From: an uncultured Muribaculaceae bacterium
GTDB taxonomy: Bacteria > Bacteroidota > Bacteroidia > Bacteroidales > Muribaculaceae
Direction: 5' to 3'
NCBI GenBank assembly: GCA_910588065.1
Contig: CAJUPZ010000039.1
Coordinates: 1-6,159, forward strand
Length of the DNA: 6,159 nt
The notes below the pieces were generated by a model. It was given only the letters and a program-made list of their open reading frames with translations, was not told the DNA's origin and ran no database searches. Shown one piece after another: positions 1 to 5,503 of the stretch (the stretch's first letter is position 1; each line of letters begins with the position of its first letter). The translations under genes were made by a program, and so were the position numbers.

Positions 1-77
1 CTTCAAAATAAGACCCGCAGCGCGCGGGTCGCGAGAAAACCCTCCCCTCTAACGTGGCCTCACCGACGCCCGAGCGC
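1..77 (+). repeat. Partial upstream unit of a 257-bp tandem repeat
   Basis: Bases 1-77 recur at 258-334 with one difference (G68 versus A325) and at 1301-1377 with four. This is the 3' portion of a repeat unit that starts left of the window. It contains the hairpin arms GACCCGC (12-18) and GCGGGTC (24-30). At 56-77 it runs directly into the next unit, so 1-363 is a tandem arrangement with a 257-bp period. This partial unit lacks the tail (gatgcgcgatgtcatg and a C run) that ends the other two copies. No function can be assigned from sequence alone. Confidence 0.9.
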
Positions 78-363
78 CCGAAGGGTGCGTTCATCTCGTT
101 AACCGCGTACGTAGTGCGCGGATTACCAGCGCATTACCCATATGGTGCCGGAGGTACCACACTTGAACGGAGCTGCGGTGACTTCCACCCGCGGCGAGCG
201 GGTGGCCAGAAAATAGCGTGGGTGTGGAGCGTAGCGACACCCCACGTTAGCGCATCCCTTCAAAATAAGACCCGCAGCGCGCGGGTCGCGAGAAAACCCT
301 CCCCTCTAACGTGGCCTCACCGACACCCGAGCGCAGGATGCGCGATGTCATGTGGCCCCCCAA
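56..363 (+). repeat. Long dispersed repeat, copy 1
   Basis: This roughly 308-bp block is repeated in the same orientation at 1098-1406. Identical runs include 142-189 with 1185-1232 (48 bp) and 191-284 with 1234-1327 (94 bp). The block begins and ends with nearly the same 22-bp motif (56-77 and 313-334, one mismatch), followed by a short tail ending in a C run at 356-361. It is rich in inverted repeats. The least conserved part is 128-141. An A-rich tract and a -7 promoter follow directly. No transposase, recognisable terminal inverted repeats or target-site duplication are visible, so it is not a typical insertion sequence. An open frame crosses it (54-467, GTG start) but is judged non-coding. 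It may be an intergenic repeat family with RNA structure; that is inference. Confidence 0.9.
74..287 (+). other. Series of hairpins in repeat copy 1
   Basis: Five inverted repeats are visible. GCGCCC/GGGTGC lies at 74-79 and 83-88 (GAA loop, one G-U). GGTGCC/GGTACC lies at 144-149 and 153-158 (one G-U). CCACCCGC/GCGGGTGG lies at 185-192 and 198-205 (perfect 8 bp, GGCGA loop). CGTGGGTGT/ACACCCCACG lies at 217-225 and 237-246 (one bulged C). GACCCGC/GCGGGTC lies at 269-275 and 281-287 (perfect 7 bp). Such dense regular pairing suggests a folded RNA or structured DNA. Whether the region is transcribed cannot be seen. Confidence 0.6.
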
Positions 364-366
364 ACC

Positions 367-387
367 AAAAACTAAAAACTAAAAACT
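367..387 (+). repeat. A-rich heptamer tandem repeat after repeat copy 1
   Basis: Three perfect copies of AAAAACT lie at 367-373, 374-380 and 381-387, in the A-rich spacer between the repeat and the promoter at 435-442. Repeat copy 2 is followed by a related A-rich tract built on ACTAAAAA. Phased A-tracts can curve DNA or act as an upstream promoter element. Here the position is about 50-70 bp upstream of the -7 box, so such a role is speculative. Confidence 0.8.
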
Positions 388-434
388 ACCAACTCAAATG
401 TGCAAATTCGCATGAAATCGCCCAATCCGCGTAT

Positions 435-442
435 TACCTTTG
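435..442 (+). promoter_or_regulatory. Bacteroidota -7 promoter element (TACCTTTG)
   Basis: TACCTTTG matches the Bacteroidota primary sigma factor -7 consensus TAnnTTTG exactly. It lies 21 bp before the ATG at 464, so transcription would start near 449 and leave a leader of about 15 nt. No clear TTTG-like -33 box sits 19-21 bp upstream, which is common for these promoters. It should drive the 188-aa gene that follows. Confidence 0.7.
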
Positions 443-463
443 CAGCATCAAAACTTTACTACT

Positions 464-1030
464 ATGAAGAAGAACATCACACTCCGCGCCGAATGGGTCA
501 TCGCTACCCTTGCGCTGCCCCAGGCAATCAAACTTATCGTACTCGAAGCCGTACTCGCATACATCGTCAACGGCTACATCACCGAAATCGCTGACCCTCA
601 GGCTGCTGACGTGTTCGCCACCATCAAGGCCGACTATGACGCCCGCGAAGCCAAAAGAAGAGAGAGGGCAGAGAAACGCGCCGCCCAAAAAGCCCAAAAA
701 GCCCAAAAAGCCCCCGCCATCCCCGGCGTGCTCCCCAAAATCCCCGCACCGGATCTACAGCAGCGAATTGAAAACGAGCGTTTTGCGAGATTTGCCAGAG
801 ATTCCCGCAGGCTGTCTCCCTTCAAATACATCGATGCCGACCTTGCAGGCGAGCTCGCCCTGCAGATTACCGACTGGTGGCGCGCACACCCCACTGAGGA
901 GATGCCCACAACGGGGCGTCTGCGCCGCGAGTTTGAAGAACGCTTCAACGGGCTATACTCCGAATACGGCTCGCAGATAGACCGCGAGCGCTGGCTGCGC
1001 AAAGTGTCCCCCTACTTCCCCGAGCCCTGA
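464..1030 (+). CDS. Unknown 188-aa protein, N-terminus resembles DUF6291
   Basis: No function can be assigned. ATG 464 is preferred over the in-frame TTG at 440 because the -7 box covers 435-442, so an mRNA from that promoter would begin downstream of the TTG. Residues about 8-65 (WVIATLALPQAIKLIVLEAVLAY, then a Gly-Tyr, then FATIKADYDAREAKR) follow the pattern I associate with DUF6291-type domains, which often occur at the N-terminus of phage or mobile-element replication proteins; this match is from memory. Residues about 60-82 form a highly charged, probably helical linker with three AQK repeats (74-82), then a Pro-rich break (84-96). The C-terminal part (about 97-188) is rich in Arg, Glu and Trp and I do not recognise it. 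There is no signal peptide or membrane segment, so it is probably cytoplasmic. The gene is monocistronic and flanked by direct repeats, unlike the operon to its right, and may be a mobile-element remnant. Confidence 0.75.
   Translation: MKKNITLRAEWVIATLALPQAIKLIVLEAVLAYIVNGYITEIADPQAADVFATIKADYDAREAKRRERAEKRAAQKAQKAQKAPAIPGVLPKIPAPDLQQRIENERFARFARDSRRLSPFKYIDADLAGELALQITDWWRAHPTEEMPTTGRLRREFEERFNGLYSEYGSQIDRERWLRKVSPYFPEP
683..709 (+). repeat. In-frame 9-bp tandem repeat (AQK x3)
   Basis: Three perfect copies of GCCCAAAAA lie in frame at 683-691, 692-700 and 701-709, encoding Ala-Gln-Lys three times. Because the unit is nine bases, copy-number change would lengthen or shorten the charged linker without a frameshift. 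Slippage in an A5 run could, however, shift the frame. Confidence 0.95.
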
Positions 1031-1097
1031 ATCCTGATCCCAAGCACCTGTAGGAGCGCCGATACATCGCGCCCTCATCATCCTATCTACCGCATAG
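1031..1097 (+). other. Short spacer with a weak imperfect hairpin
   Basis: This 67-bp gap lies between the stop of the 188-aa gene and repeat copy 2. It holds one imperfect hairpin at 1053-1074 (GCG-C-CGA, loop TACA, TCG-CGC, plus an outer GG/CC across a mismatch). The position fits a terminator for the upstream gene, but the stem is bulged and no T-run follows, so that reading is weak. Nothing else is recognised. Confidence 0.3.
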
Positions 1098-1406
1098 GGC
1101 CTCGCCATCACCCGAAGCGCCCAAAGGGTGCGATTATTTTGTTAACCGCGTACATAGTGCGCGGATTACCAACTATATACACAGATGGTGCCGGAGGTAC
1201 CACACTTGAACGGAGCTGCGGTGACTTCCACCTGCGGCGAGCGGGTGGCCAGAAAATAGCGTGGGTGTGGAGCGTAGCGACACCCCACGTTAGCGCATCC
1301 CTTCAAAATAAGACCCGCAGCGCGCGGATCGCGAGAAAACCCTCCCCTCTAACGTGCCCTCGCCGACACCCGAGCGCAGGATGCGCGATGTCATGTGGCC
1401 CCCCAA
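1098..1406 (+). repeat. Long dispersed repeat, copy 2
   Basis: This is the second copy of the repeat at 56-363, same orientation, offset about 1,043 bp over most of its length. The left end (1098-1140) is more divergent, with small indels. The block matching 128-141 is replaced at 1171-1184. Elsewhere only isolated substitutions occur (for example C190 to T1233, G285 to A1328). The 22-bp end motif appears at about 1098-1120 and again at 1356-1377. Unlike copy 1 it is a single unit, not preceded by a tandem unit. The open frame across it (1139-1417, TTG start) is judged non-coding. It ends 58 bp before the promoter of the nrnA operon. Confidence 0.9.
1117..1330 (+). other. Series of hairpins in repeat copy 2
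   Basis: The five hairpins of copy 1 recur here. GCGCCC/GGGTGC is at 1117-1122 and 1126-1131, with the loop now AAA. GGTGCC/GGTACC is at 1187-1192 and 1196-1201. CCACCTGC/GCGGGTGG is at 1228-1235 and 1241-1248; its single change turns a C-G pair into a T-G (U-G in RNA) pair, so pairing is kept. CGTGGGTGT/ACACCCCACG is at 1260-1268 and 1280-1289, unchanged. GACCCGC/GCGGATC is at 1312-1318 and 1324-1330; here one pair becomes a C-A mismatch. Four of the five stems therefore remain intact. Confidence 0.6.
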
Positions 1407-1412
1407 CTAAAA

Positions 1413-1449
1413 ACTAAAAACCAACAACTAAAAACCAACAACTAAAAAC
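1413..1449 (+). repeat. A-rich 14-bp tandem repeat upstream of the operon promoter
   Basis: The unit ACTAAAAACCAACA occurs at 1413-1426 and 1427-1440, with a third partial copy at 1441-1449. It lies just upstream of the -7 box at 1465-1472, overlapping the region where a -33 box and an upstream A-tract element would sit. The A-tracts recur about every 14 bp rather than every 10-11, so smooth curvature is not clearly expected. Confidence 0.85.
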
Positions 1450-1464
1450 ATTCCGGATTTTTTG

Positions 1465-1472
1465 TAACTTTG
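1465..1472 (+). promoter_or_regulatory. Bacteroidota -7 promoter element (TAACTTTG), operon promoter
   Basis: TAACTTTG matches TAnnTTTG exactly and lies 26 bp before the ATG at 1498. Transcription would start near 1479-1480, leaving a leader of about 18-20 nt. No convincing -33 TTTG is present 19-21 bp upstream; the A-rich repeat occupies that area. No other such box was found in the short gaps between the five following genes, so this is the likely promoter of the whole operon. Confidence 0.75.
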
Positions 1473-1480
1473 CAATTTCA

Positions 1481-1501
1481 ATGACATTTCTCCGAAAATG
1501 A
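1481..1501 (+). other. Six-codon leader ORF overlapping the nrnA start (ATGA)
   Basis: ATG at 1481 opens a six-codon frame (MTFLRK) whose TGA at 1499-1501 overlaps the nrnA ATG at 1498-1500. If the transcript starts near 1479-1480, this ATG would be almost at the 5' end of the mRNA. Translation could be coupled to nrnA by termination-reinitiation, or the ORF may be chance. Neither start has a Shine-Dalgarno sequence. Confidence 0.3.
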
Positions 1502-2538
1502 CTATTTCCAGAATAATAGACGACAACACCGTCGCTGCCGCGAAAAATCTCATCGAGGCAAGCTCAAATGTTGTCATCACATGCCATAAAACCCCTGATG
1601 GTGATGCTCTTGGCTCAAGCCTTGGTCTCGCGGCGGTGCTGACTGCCACCGGACGCCATGTCACCGTCATCACACCCGACACCCCCCCGAAAAACCTCAT
1701 GTTTCTCCCGGGTGCCGACAGAGTGCTCATCGCCTCCCGCTTCACCGATAAGGCCAAAAGCATCCTTGCCGACGCTGACCTGCTCTTTTGCCTCGACTAC
1801 AATTCGCTCATGCGCATCGACCGCCTTCAGCCGCTTGTCGAGCAGTGCCACGCCCCGAGAATCATGATCGACCACCACCTCGACCCCGAGCCCATAGCCG
1901 ACGTGATGGTGTCATACCCCAAGGAATCCTCCACCTGCATGGTGCTCTACAGACTCCTCATGCAGATGGGCTGGGCCGACAGAATAAACTCCGACGCGGC
2001 TGCATGCATATACACCGGCATGCTCACCGACACCGGAAATTTCTCCTACAACTCCAACAATCCTGACATTTACCTCGTCATTGCAAACCTCCTCTCCACC
2101 GGCATCAACAAAGACGATATATATAATAAGGTGTGGAACACCAACTCCGCAAACCGCCTTCGTATCTGCGGCTACTCACTCTACCGCAAGATGCAGCTCT
2201 TCCCGGACCACTCCCTCGCCCTGATCACTCTCAGCCGCGAGGAACTAAACGAGTTTGACTATGTCAAGGGCGACACCGAAAGCCTCGTCAACCGCCCACT
2301 CAGCATCCCCGGTATTGTCTGGAGCGTATACCTCCGCGAGGATGAACCCGGATTTGTAAAAGTGTCAACTCGAAGCACCGGCTCTTTCCCCGTAAACACC
2401 TTCTGCGAGCGCCTTTTTGGCGGTGGAGGACACATCAACGCCGCCGGCGGCGAATTTCACGGCTCGCTCAGCGATGCCATCGCCACTGTGCTCAACGCCG
2501 CCCCGGACTACGATCCCTATCTCACTTCAAACACTTAA
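1498..2538 (+). CDS. nrnA: DHH-DHHA1 phosphoesterase, NrnA type (oligoribonuclease/pAp phosphatase)
   Basis: This 346-aa cytoplasmic enzyme belongs to the DHH-DHHA1 family, which degrades short oligoribonucleotides from the 3' end and removes the 3'-phosphate of pAp; relatives also cleave linear dinucleotides such as pApA or pGpG. The DHH domain shows motif I HKTPDGDALGSS (H30, D34, D36), motif II D100 in LLFCLDYNS, motif III D125-H126-H127, and D178 in LTDTGNF. These are the expected manganese ligands. The C-terminal DHHA1 domain has the substrate-binding GGGGHINAAGG at 308-318. Length is normal for the family and all key residues are present. The ATG at 1498 leaves a short N-terminus before motif I, as usual, and lies 26 bp after a -7 box. 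It is the first gene of the five-gene run. Which substrate dominates in the cell cannot be told from sequence. Confidence 0.93.
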   Translation: MTISRIIDDNTVAAAKNLIEASSNVVITCHKTPDGDALGSSLGLAAVLTATGRHVTVITPDTPPKNLMFLPGADRVLIASRFTDKAKSILADADLLFCLDYNSLMRIDRLQPLVEQCHAPRIMIDHHLDPEPIADVMVSYPKESSTCMVLYRLLMQMGWADRINSDAAACIYTGMLTDTGNFSYNSNNPDIYLVIANLLSTGINKDDIYNKVWNTNSANRLRICGYSLYRKMQLFPDHSLALITLSREELNEFDYVKGDTESLVNRPLSIPGIVWSVYLREDEPGFVKVSTRSTGSFPVNTFCERLFGGGGHINAAGGEFHGSLSDAIATVLNAAPDYDPYLTSNT

Positions 2539-2558
2539 CCACGATAACAATCACTCTT

Positions 2559-3131
2559 ATGAAACATATCAGAAATCTGCTCTACGGCATAATCGCGCTT
2601 TCTTGCCTCGCCGCAACCCAATCCTGCAGCGACAGCAAAAGCTACGCCGAACTGCTCGAAGTCGAAAACCAGTCCGTAAACCGCTACCTCGCCGACCAGA
2701 GGGTCATCGGCTACCAGCCTGACTTCAAAGACTTCAAGGTGGGCCCCGACGCCCCTTACTATCAGATAGACGAGGAGGGCAACCTCTTCATGCAGGTCAT
2801 CAAGCTCGGCACCGACGGCATGGCCGAGGACAATCAGCTCGTCTACTTCCGCTTCGACCGCTACAACCTCTCGAACTATGTGCAGGGCGAGGAGATGACC
2901 GGCGAAGGCAACAGCAACACCATCGAGTATGGCGACCAGTCTTTCAGAATGGGCAACACCACCCTCGAATCATCAACCCAATGGGGCTCAGGCATCCAGT
3001 TTCCCCTCACCCTCATTCCCCTCGGAAGCGAAATCAAGCTCATCGTGAAGTCGCAGTACGGATGGACTGCCGAAATCTCATACGTGCAGCCCTTCCTCTA
3101 CCACCTCCGCTACTACCCCGGCAAAATCTAA
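2559..3131 (+). CDS. Small lipoprotein, DUF4827 type, possibly FKBP-like
   Basis: This 190-aa protein starts with a lipoprotein signal (KHIRN, then hydrophobic 7-19) and has Cys23 in TQSC as the likely acylated residue. The lipobox is non-canonical (Gln at -2). Cys23 is followed by SDS, an acidic pattern like the Bacteroidota surface-export signal, so it may be carried to the outer membrane or cell surface. The mature part runs from a helical stretch (SYAELLEVENQSVNRYLADQ) into a beta-rich domain. The C-terminal GIQFPLTLIPLGSEIKLIV and PFLYHLRYYP resemble the last strands of FKBP-type prolyl isomerases, but clear active-site aromatics were not identified. I recall DUF4827 proteins beside nrnA and glmM in Bacteroidales; that link is from memory. 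It lies 20 bp after nrnA and 13 bp before glmM. The exact role is unknown. Confidence 0.8.
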   Translation: MKHIRNLLYGIIALSCLAATQSCSDSKSYAELLEVENQSVNRYLADQRVIGYQPDFKDFKVGPDAPYYQIDEEGNLFMQVIKLGTDGMAEDNQLVYFRFDRYNLSNYVQGEEMTGEGNSNTIEYGDQSFRMGNTTLESSTQWGSGIQFPLTLIPLGSEIKLIVKSQYGWTAEISYVQPFLYHLRYYPGKI

Positions 3132-3144
3132 TCCAGTATAAATC

Positions 3145-4533
3145 ATGTCACTTATTAAATCTATCTCCGGTATCCGCGGCACCATTGGCGGTGCTCCCGG
3201 CGAAGGGCTCTCACCCCTCGACATAGTTAAATTCACTGCGGCATACGCCACATTCATCCGCAACAACACCACCCGCTCAAGCAACGTTATCGTTGTCGGC
3301 CGCGACGCGCGCCTCAGCGGCGAGATGGTCAGCGGCATAGTGGTGTCAACCCTCTGCGGCATGGGCTTCGATGTGGTCAACATCGGCCTCGCATCAACTC
3401 CCACTACCGAAATAGCCGTCACCGCTGAAAACGCCTGCGGCGGCATTATCATCACCGCGAGCCACAACCCCGTGCAGTGGAACGCCCTCAAGCTCCTCAA
3501 CGAAAACGGCGAGTTTCTCAACGACGCCCAGGGCAAGGAGGTGCTACGCATCGCCGCTGACGATGCCTACTCTTTCGCACCCGTCACCGAGCTCGGCCAC
3601 GAGCAGATAAACACCACTTACAACCGTCGCCACATCGACTCTGTGCTCGCCCTCGACCTTGTCGACACAAAGGCAATCGCCGACGCGAACTTCACCGTCG
3701 CCGTCGATGCCGTAAACTCTGTCGGCGGCACTGTCATTCCCCAGCTCCTCCGAGCCCTCGGCGTCAGAAACATCATCGAACTCAACTGCGAGGCTACCGG
3801 CAAGTTCGCCCACACACCCGAGCCTATCCCCGAAAACCTCACCCAGATATCCGACCTCATGAAGAGCGGAAAAGCAGATGTCGGTTTCGTGGTAGACCCC
3901 GATGTCGACCGCCTCGCTATCGTTATGGAAAACGGCGAGATGTTCGTTGAGGAATACACCCTCGTCGCTATCGCCGACTATGTGCTCAGCCGCACACCCG
4001 GCGCCACCGTCAGCAACCTCAGCTCAAGCCGCGCACTCCGCGATGTAACCCTGCGCCACGGCTGCTCATACTCCGCAAGCGCTGTCGGCGAGGTAAACGT
4101 CACCACAAAGATGAAAGAGACAGGCGCCGTTATCGGCGGCGAAGGCAATGGCGGTGTCATCTACCCCGCAAGCCACTATGGCCGCGATGCCCTCGTGGGC
4201 GTGGCTCTCTTCCTCACTCTCCTTGCCAAGAGCGGCAAAAAGGTGAGCGAGCTCAAAAAAACATACCCCGCTTACGCTATCGCCAAAAACAAGATTGAGC
4301 TCACTCCCGAAATCGATGTCGACGCCATACTCGCCGAAGTCAAAAACCGCTTCGCTTCCGAGACTATCACCGACATTGACGGTGTCAAGATCGACTTCGC
4401 CGACTCATGGGTTCACCTCCGCAAGAGCAACACCGAGCCCATCATCCGCATCTACTCCGAGGCTGCCACTATGGAGGCCGCCGACGAGCTCGCACGTCAA
4501 ATCAAAGAGGTTATCGCCTCAATGACAGCATAA
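3145..4533 (+). CDS. glmM: Phosphoglucosamine mutase
   Basis: This 462-aa cytoplasmic enzyme converts glucosamine-6-phosphate to glucosamine-1-phosphate, the step before GlmU makes UDP-GlcNAc for peptidoglycan and LPS. All four signatures of the alpha-D-phosphohexomutase family are present: the phosphoserine loop TASHNP with catalytic Ser106; the metal loop DPDVDR (D251, D253, D255, R256); the sugar-specificity loop GGEGNGG (331-337); and the phosphate-binding RKSNTEPIIR (426-435). The N-terminal SISGIRGTIGG is typical of the Bacteroidota GlmM-type group. The family also contains phosphomannomutases and phosphoglucomutases, so substrate preference is inferred from overall likeness and the envelope-gene context. 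There is no Shine-Dalgarno sequence before the ATG. The stop TAA shares its last A with the ATG of the next gene (TAATG), which points to translational coupling. Confidence 0.9.
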   Translation: MSLIKSISGIRGTIGGAPGEGLSPLDIVKFTAAYATFIRNNTTRSSNVIVVGRDARLSGEMVSGIVVSTLCGMGFDVVNIGLASTPTTEIAVTAENACGGIIITASHNPVQWNALKLLNENGEFLNDAQGKEVLRIAADDAYSFAPVTELGHEQINTTYNRRHIDSVLALDLVDTKAIADANFTVAVDAVNSVGGTVIPQLLRALGVRNIIELNCEATGKFAHTPEPIPENLTQISDLMKSGKADVGFVVDPDVDRLAIVMENGEMFVEEYTLVAIADYVLSRTPGATVSNLSSSRALRDVTLRHGCSYSASAVGEVNVTTKMKETGAVIGGEGNGGVIYPASHYGRDALVGVALFLTLLAKSGKKVSELKKTYPAYAIAKNKIELTPEIDVDAILAEVKNRFASETITDIDGVKIDFADSWVHLRKSNTEPIIRIYSEAATMEAADELARQIKEVIASMTA

Positions 4534-5486
4534 TGCCACGCATTCTCACCCTATTGACCCTGCTGCTGCTCATGCCGCTCACCCCGGCGAGGGCGGCAGC
4601 TGGCGTTGATGGGCCCGACTCAACGGTAGCACTCGTCAGCATTCCGGTGGCCCACCTGCGCTCCACCCCCGCCCACGCCGCCGAAATGGCCTCGCAGGCT
4701 ATCCTCGGCACCCCTCTTACAATCCTCGACTCTGTGGGCGAATGGCGCTTCGTCAGGCTCCCCGACAGCTACACCGGCTACATCCACTCCTCATCCGTCA
4801 CACCCCTCTCACCCTCCGCATTCTCCGCCTGGAAATCATCACCGCGGCTCATTGCGGTGTGCCCCGCCACGGCTGATATCCTCACCGACTCCCTCGCCGG
4901 ACCCCGCATCTCATACCTCCTCAACGGTGCCATCGTGCAAGGCACCCTCTCCCCCGGCAGCCGTTTTGTAAAAGTCACCCTGCCGGACAACACCTCCGGC
5001 TACGCCCCCGCCGATGCGCTCATGCCGCTCGATTCCTACGCGCCCGCGCGTACAGATATATATCAGGTGCTCGCAACAGCCGCCTCTGCGCTTGGCGCCC
5101 CATACCTCTGGGGCGGAACAACACTCCTCGCTCCCGACTGCTCCGGCCTCGTCAAGTGCGCTTTCTTCTCATCAGGCCTCATCCTCCCCCGCGATGCCTC
5201 GCAGCAGGCGCTGGTGGGCATTGAGATGCCTCTCTCCCGCCCCGACCTGTGGATGCAGGGCGACCTCCTCTTTTTCAGCGGCTCAAACTCCGAAAAAATC
5301 ACTCATGTGGCTATCTACGACCGCAATACCCGCTTTATCCACGCCTCAGGCAGGGTGTTCACATCCTCCATCTCCAAGGATGACCCTCTGTATATTCCCC
5401 GCCCTGTTGTCAAGGTGGTGCGCATAGCCGGCTGCGAGAACACCCCCGGCATAACCCACATCCACTCTCATCCGCTATACTTCTGA
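4533..5486 (+). CDS. Secreted SH3b-NlpC/P60 cysteine peptidase (peptidoglycan endopeptidase)
   Basis: This is a 317-aa C40-family peptidase predicted to cleave the D-Glu to diamino-acid bond in peptidoglycan stem peptides, in the periplasm. The frame stays open upstream to an ATG at 4407, but that would overlap glmM by 127 bp and add a basic 42-residue stretch before the signal. ATG 4533 gives a clean signal peptide (MPRILTLLTLLLLMPLTPARA). Residues about 32-92 and 105-166 look like two SH3b domains (HLRSTP, EWRFVRLPDSYTGYIH; RFVKVTLPDNTSGYAPADAL). The NlpC/P60 domain runs from about 175 to 300, with PYLWGG (190-195), Cys203 in DCSGLVK, LPRDASQQ (218-225), QGDLLFF, His258 in THVAIYD and His270 in FIHASG, completing the catalytic set. 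The layout matches the Bacteroides dipeptidyl-peptidase VI type, which acts on released muropeptides with a free N-terminal L-Ala. A role in wall recycling is thus likely, and linkage to glmM fits. Confidence 0.9.
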   Translation: MPRILTLLTLLLLMPLTPARAAAGVDGPDSTVALVSIPVAHLRSTPAHAAEMASQAILGTPLTILDSVGEWRFVRLPDSYTGYIHSSSVTPLSPSAFSAWKSSPRLIAVCPATADILTDSLAGPRISYLLNGAIVQGTLSPGSRFVKVTLPDNTSGYAPADALMPLDSYAPARTDIYQVLATAASALGAPYLWGGTTLLAPDCSGLVKCAFFSSGLILPRDASQQALVGIEMPLSRPDLWMQGDLLFFSGSNSEKITHVAIYDRNTRFIHASGRVFTSSISKDDPLYIPRPVVKVVRIAGCENTPGITHIHSHPLYF

Positions 5487-5503
5487 ACTCCACACCACCG
5501 ATT

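Noticed and set aside
56..363. Insertion sequence or MITE
   Set aside because: There are no terminal inverted repeats, target-site duplication or transposase, and the end motifs are direct repeats.
1..363. CRISPR array
   Set aside because: The repeat unit is about 257 bp with no short repeat-spacer alternation and no cas genes nearby.
54..467. 137-aa open frame across repeat copy 1 (GTG start)
   Set aside because: It begins inside the repeat, runs through the A-rich spacer and promoter into the next gene's start, has no promoter of its own, and differs from the matching frame in copy 2 only by amino-acid-changing substitutions. It may appear as a hypothetical protein in databases, but I do not support it as a gene.
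434..706. Minus-strand open frame opposite the 188-aa gene
   Set aside because: It is a shadow of the + strand gene, with low-complexity Gly/Val composition and no promoter or recognisable domain.
1053..1074. Strong intrinsic terminator after the 188-aa gene
   Set aside because: The stem is imperfect with a bulge and mismatch and has no following T-run, so it is listed only as a weak hairpin in the spacer.
1139..1417. 92-aa open frame across repeat copy 2 (TTG start)
   Set aside because: It is the counterpart of the frame in copy 1, with the same lack of coding-type conservation. The open frame can be explained by GC-rich repeat sequence.
2116..2130. AT-rich tract (gatatatataataag) as an internal promoter or origin box
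   Set aside because: It lies inside nrnA, encodes ordinary residues (DDIYNK), and has no TAnnTTTG box near it.
4407..4532. Upstream extension of the NlpC/P60 gene to ATG 4407
   Set aside because: It would overlap glmM heavily and place a basic, His/Arg-rich stretch ahead of a clear signal peptide. The start at 4533 is far more plausible.
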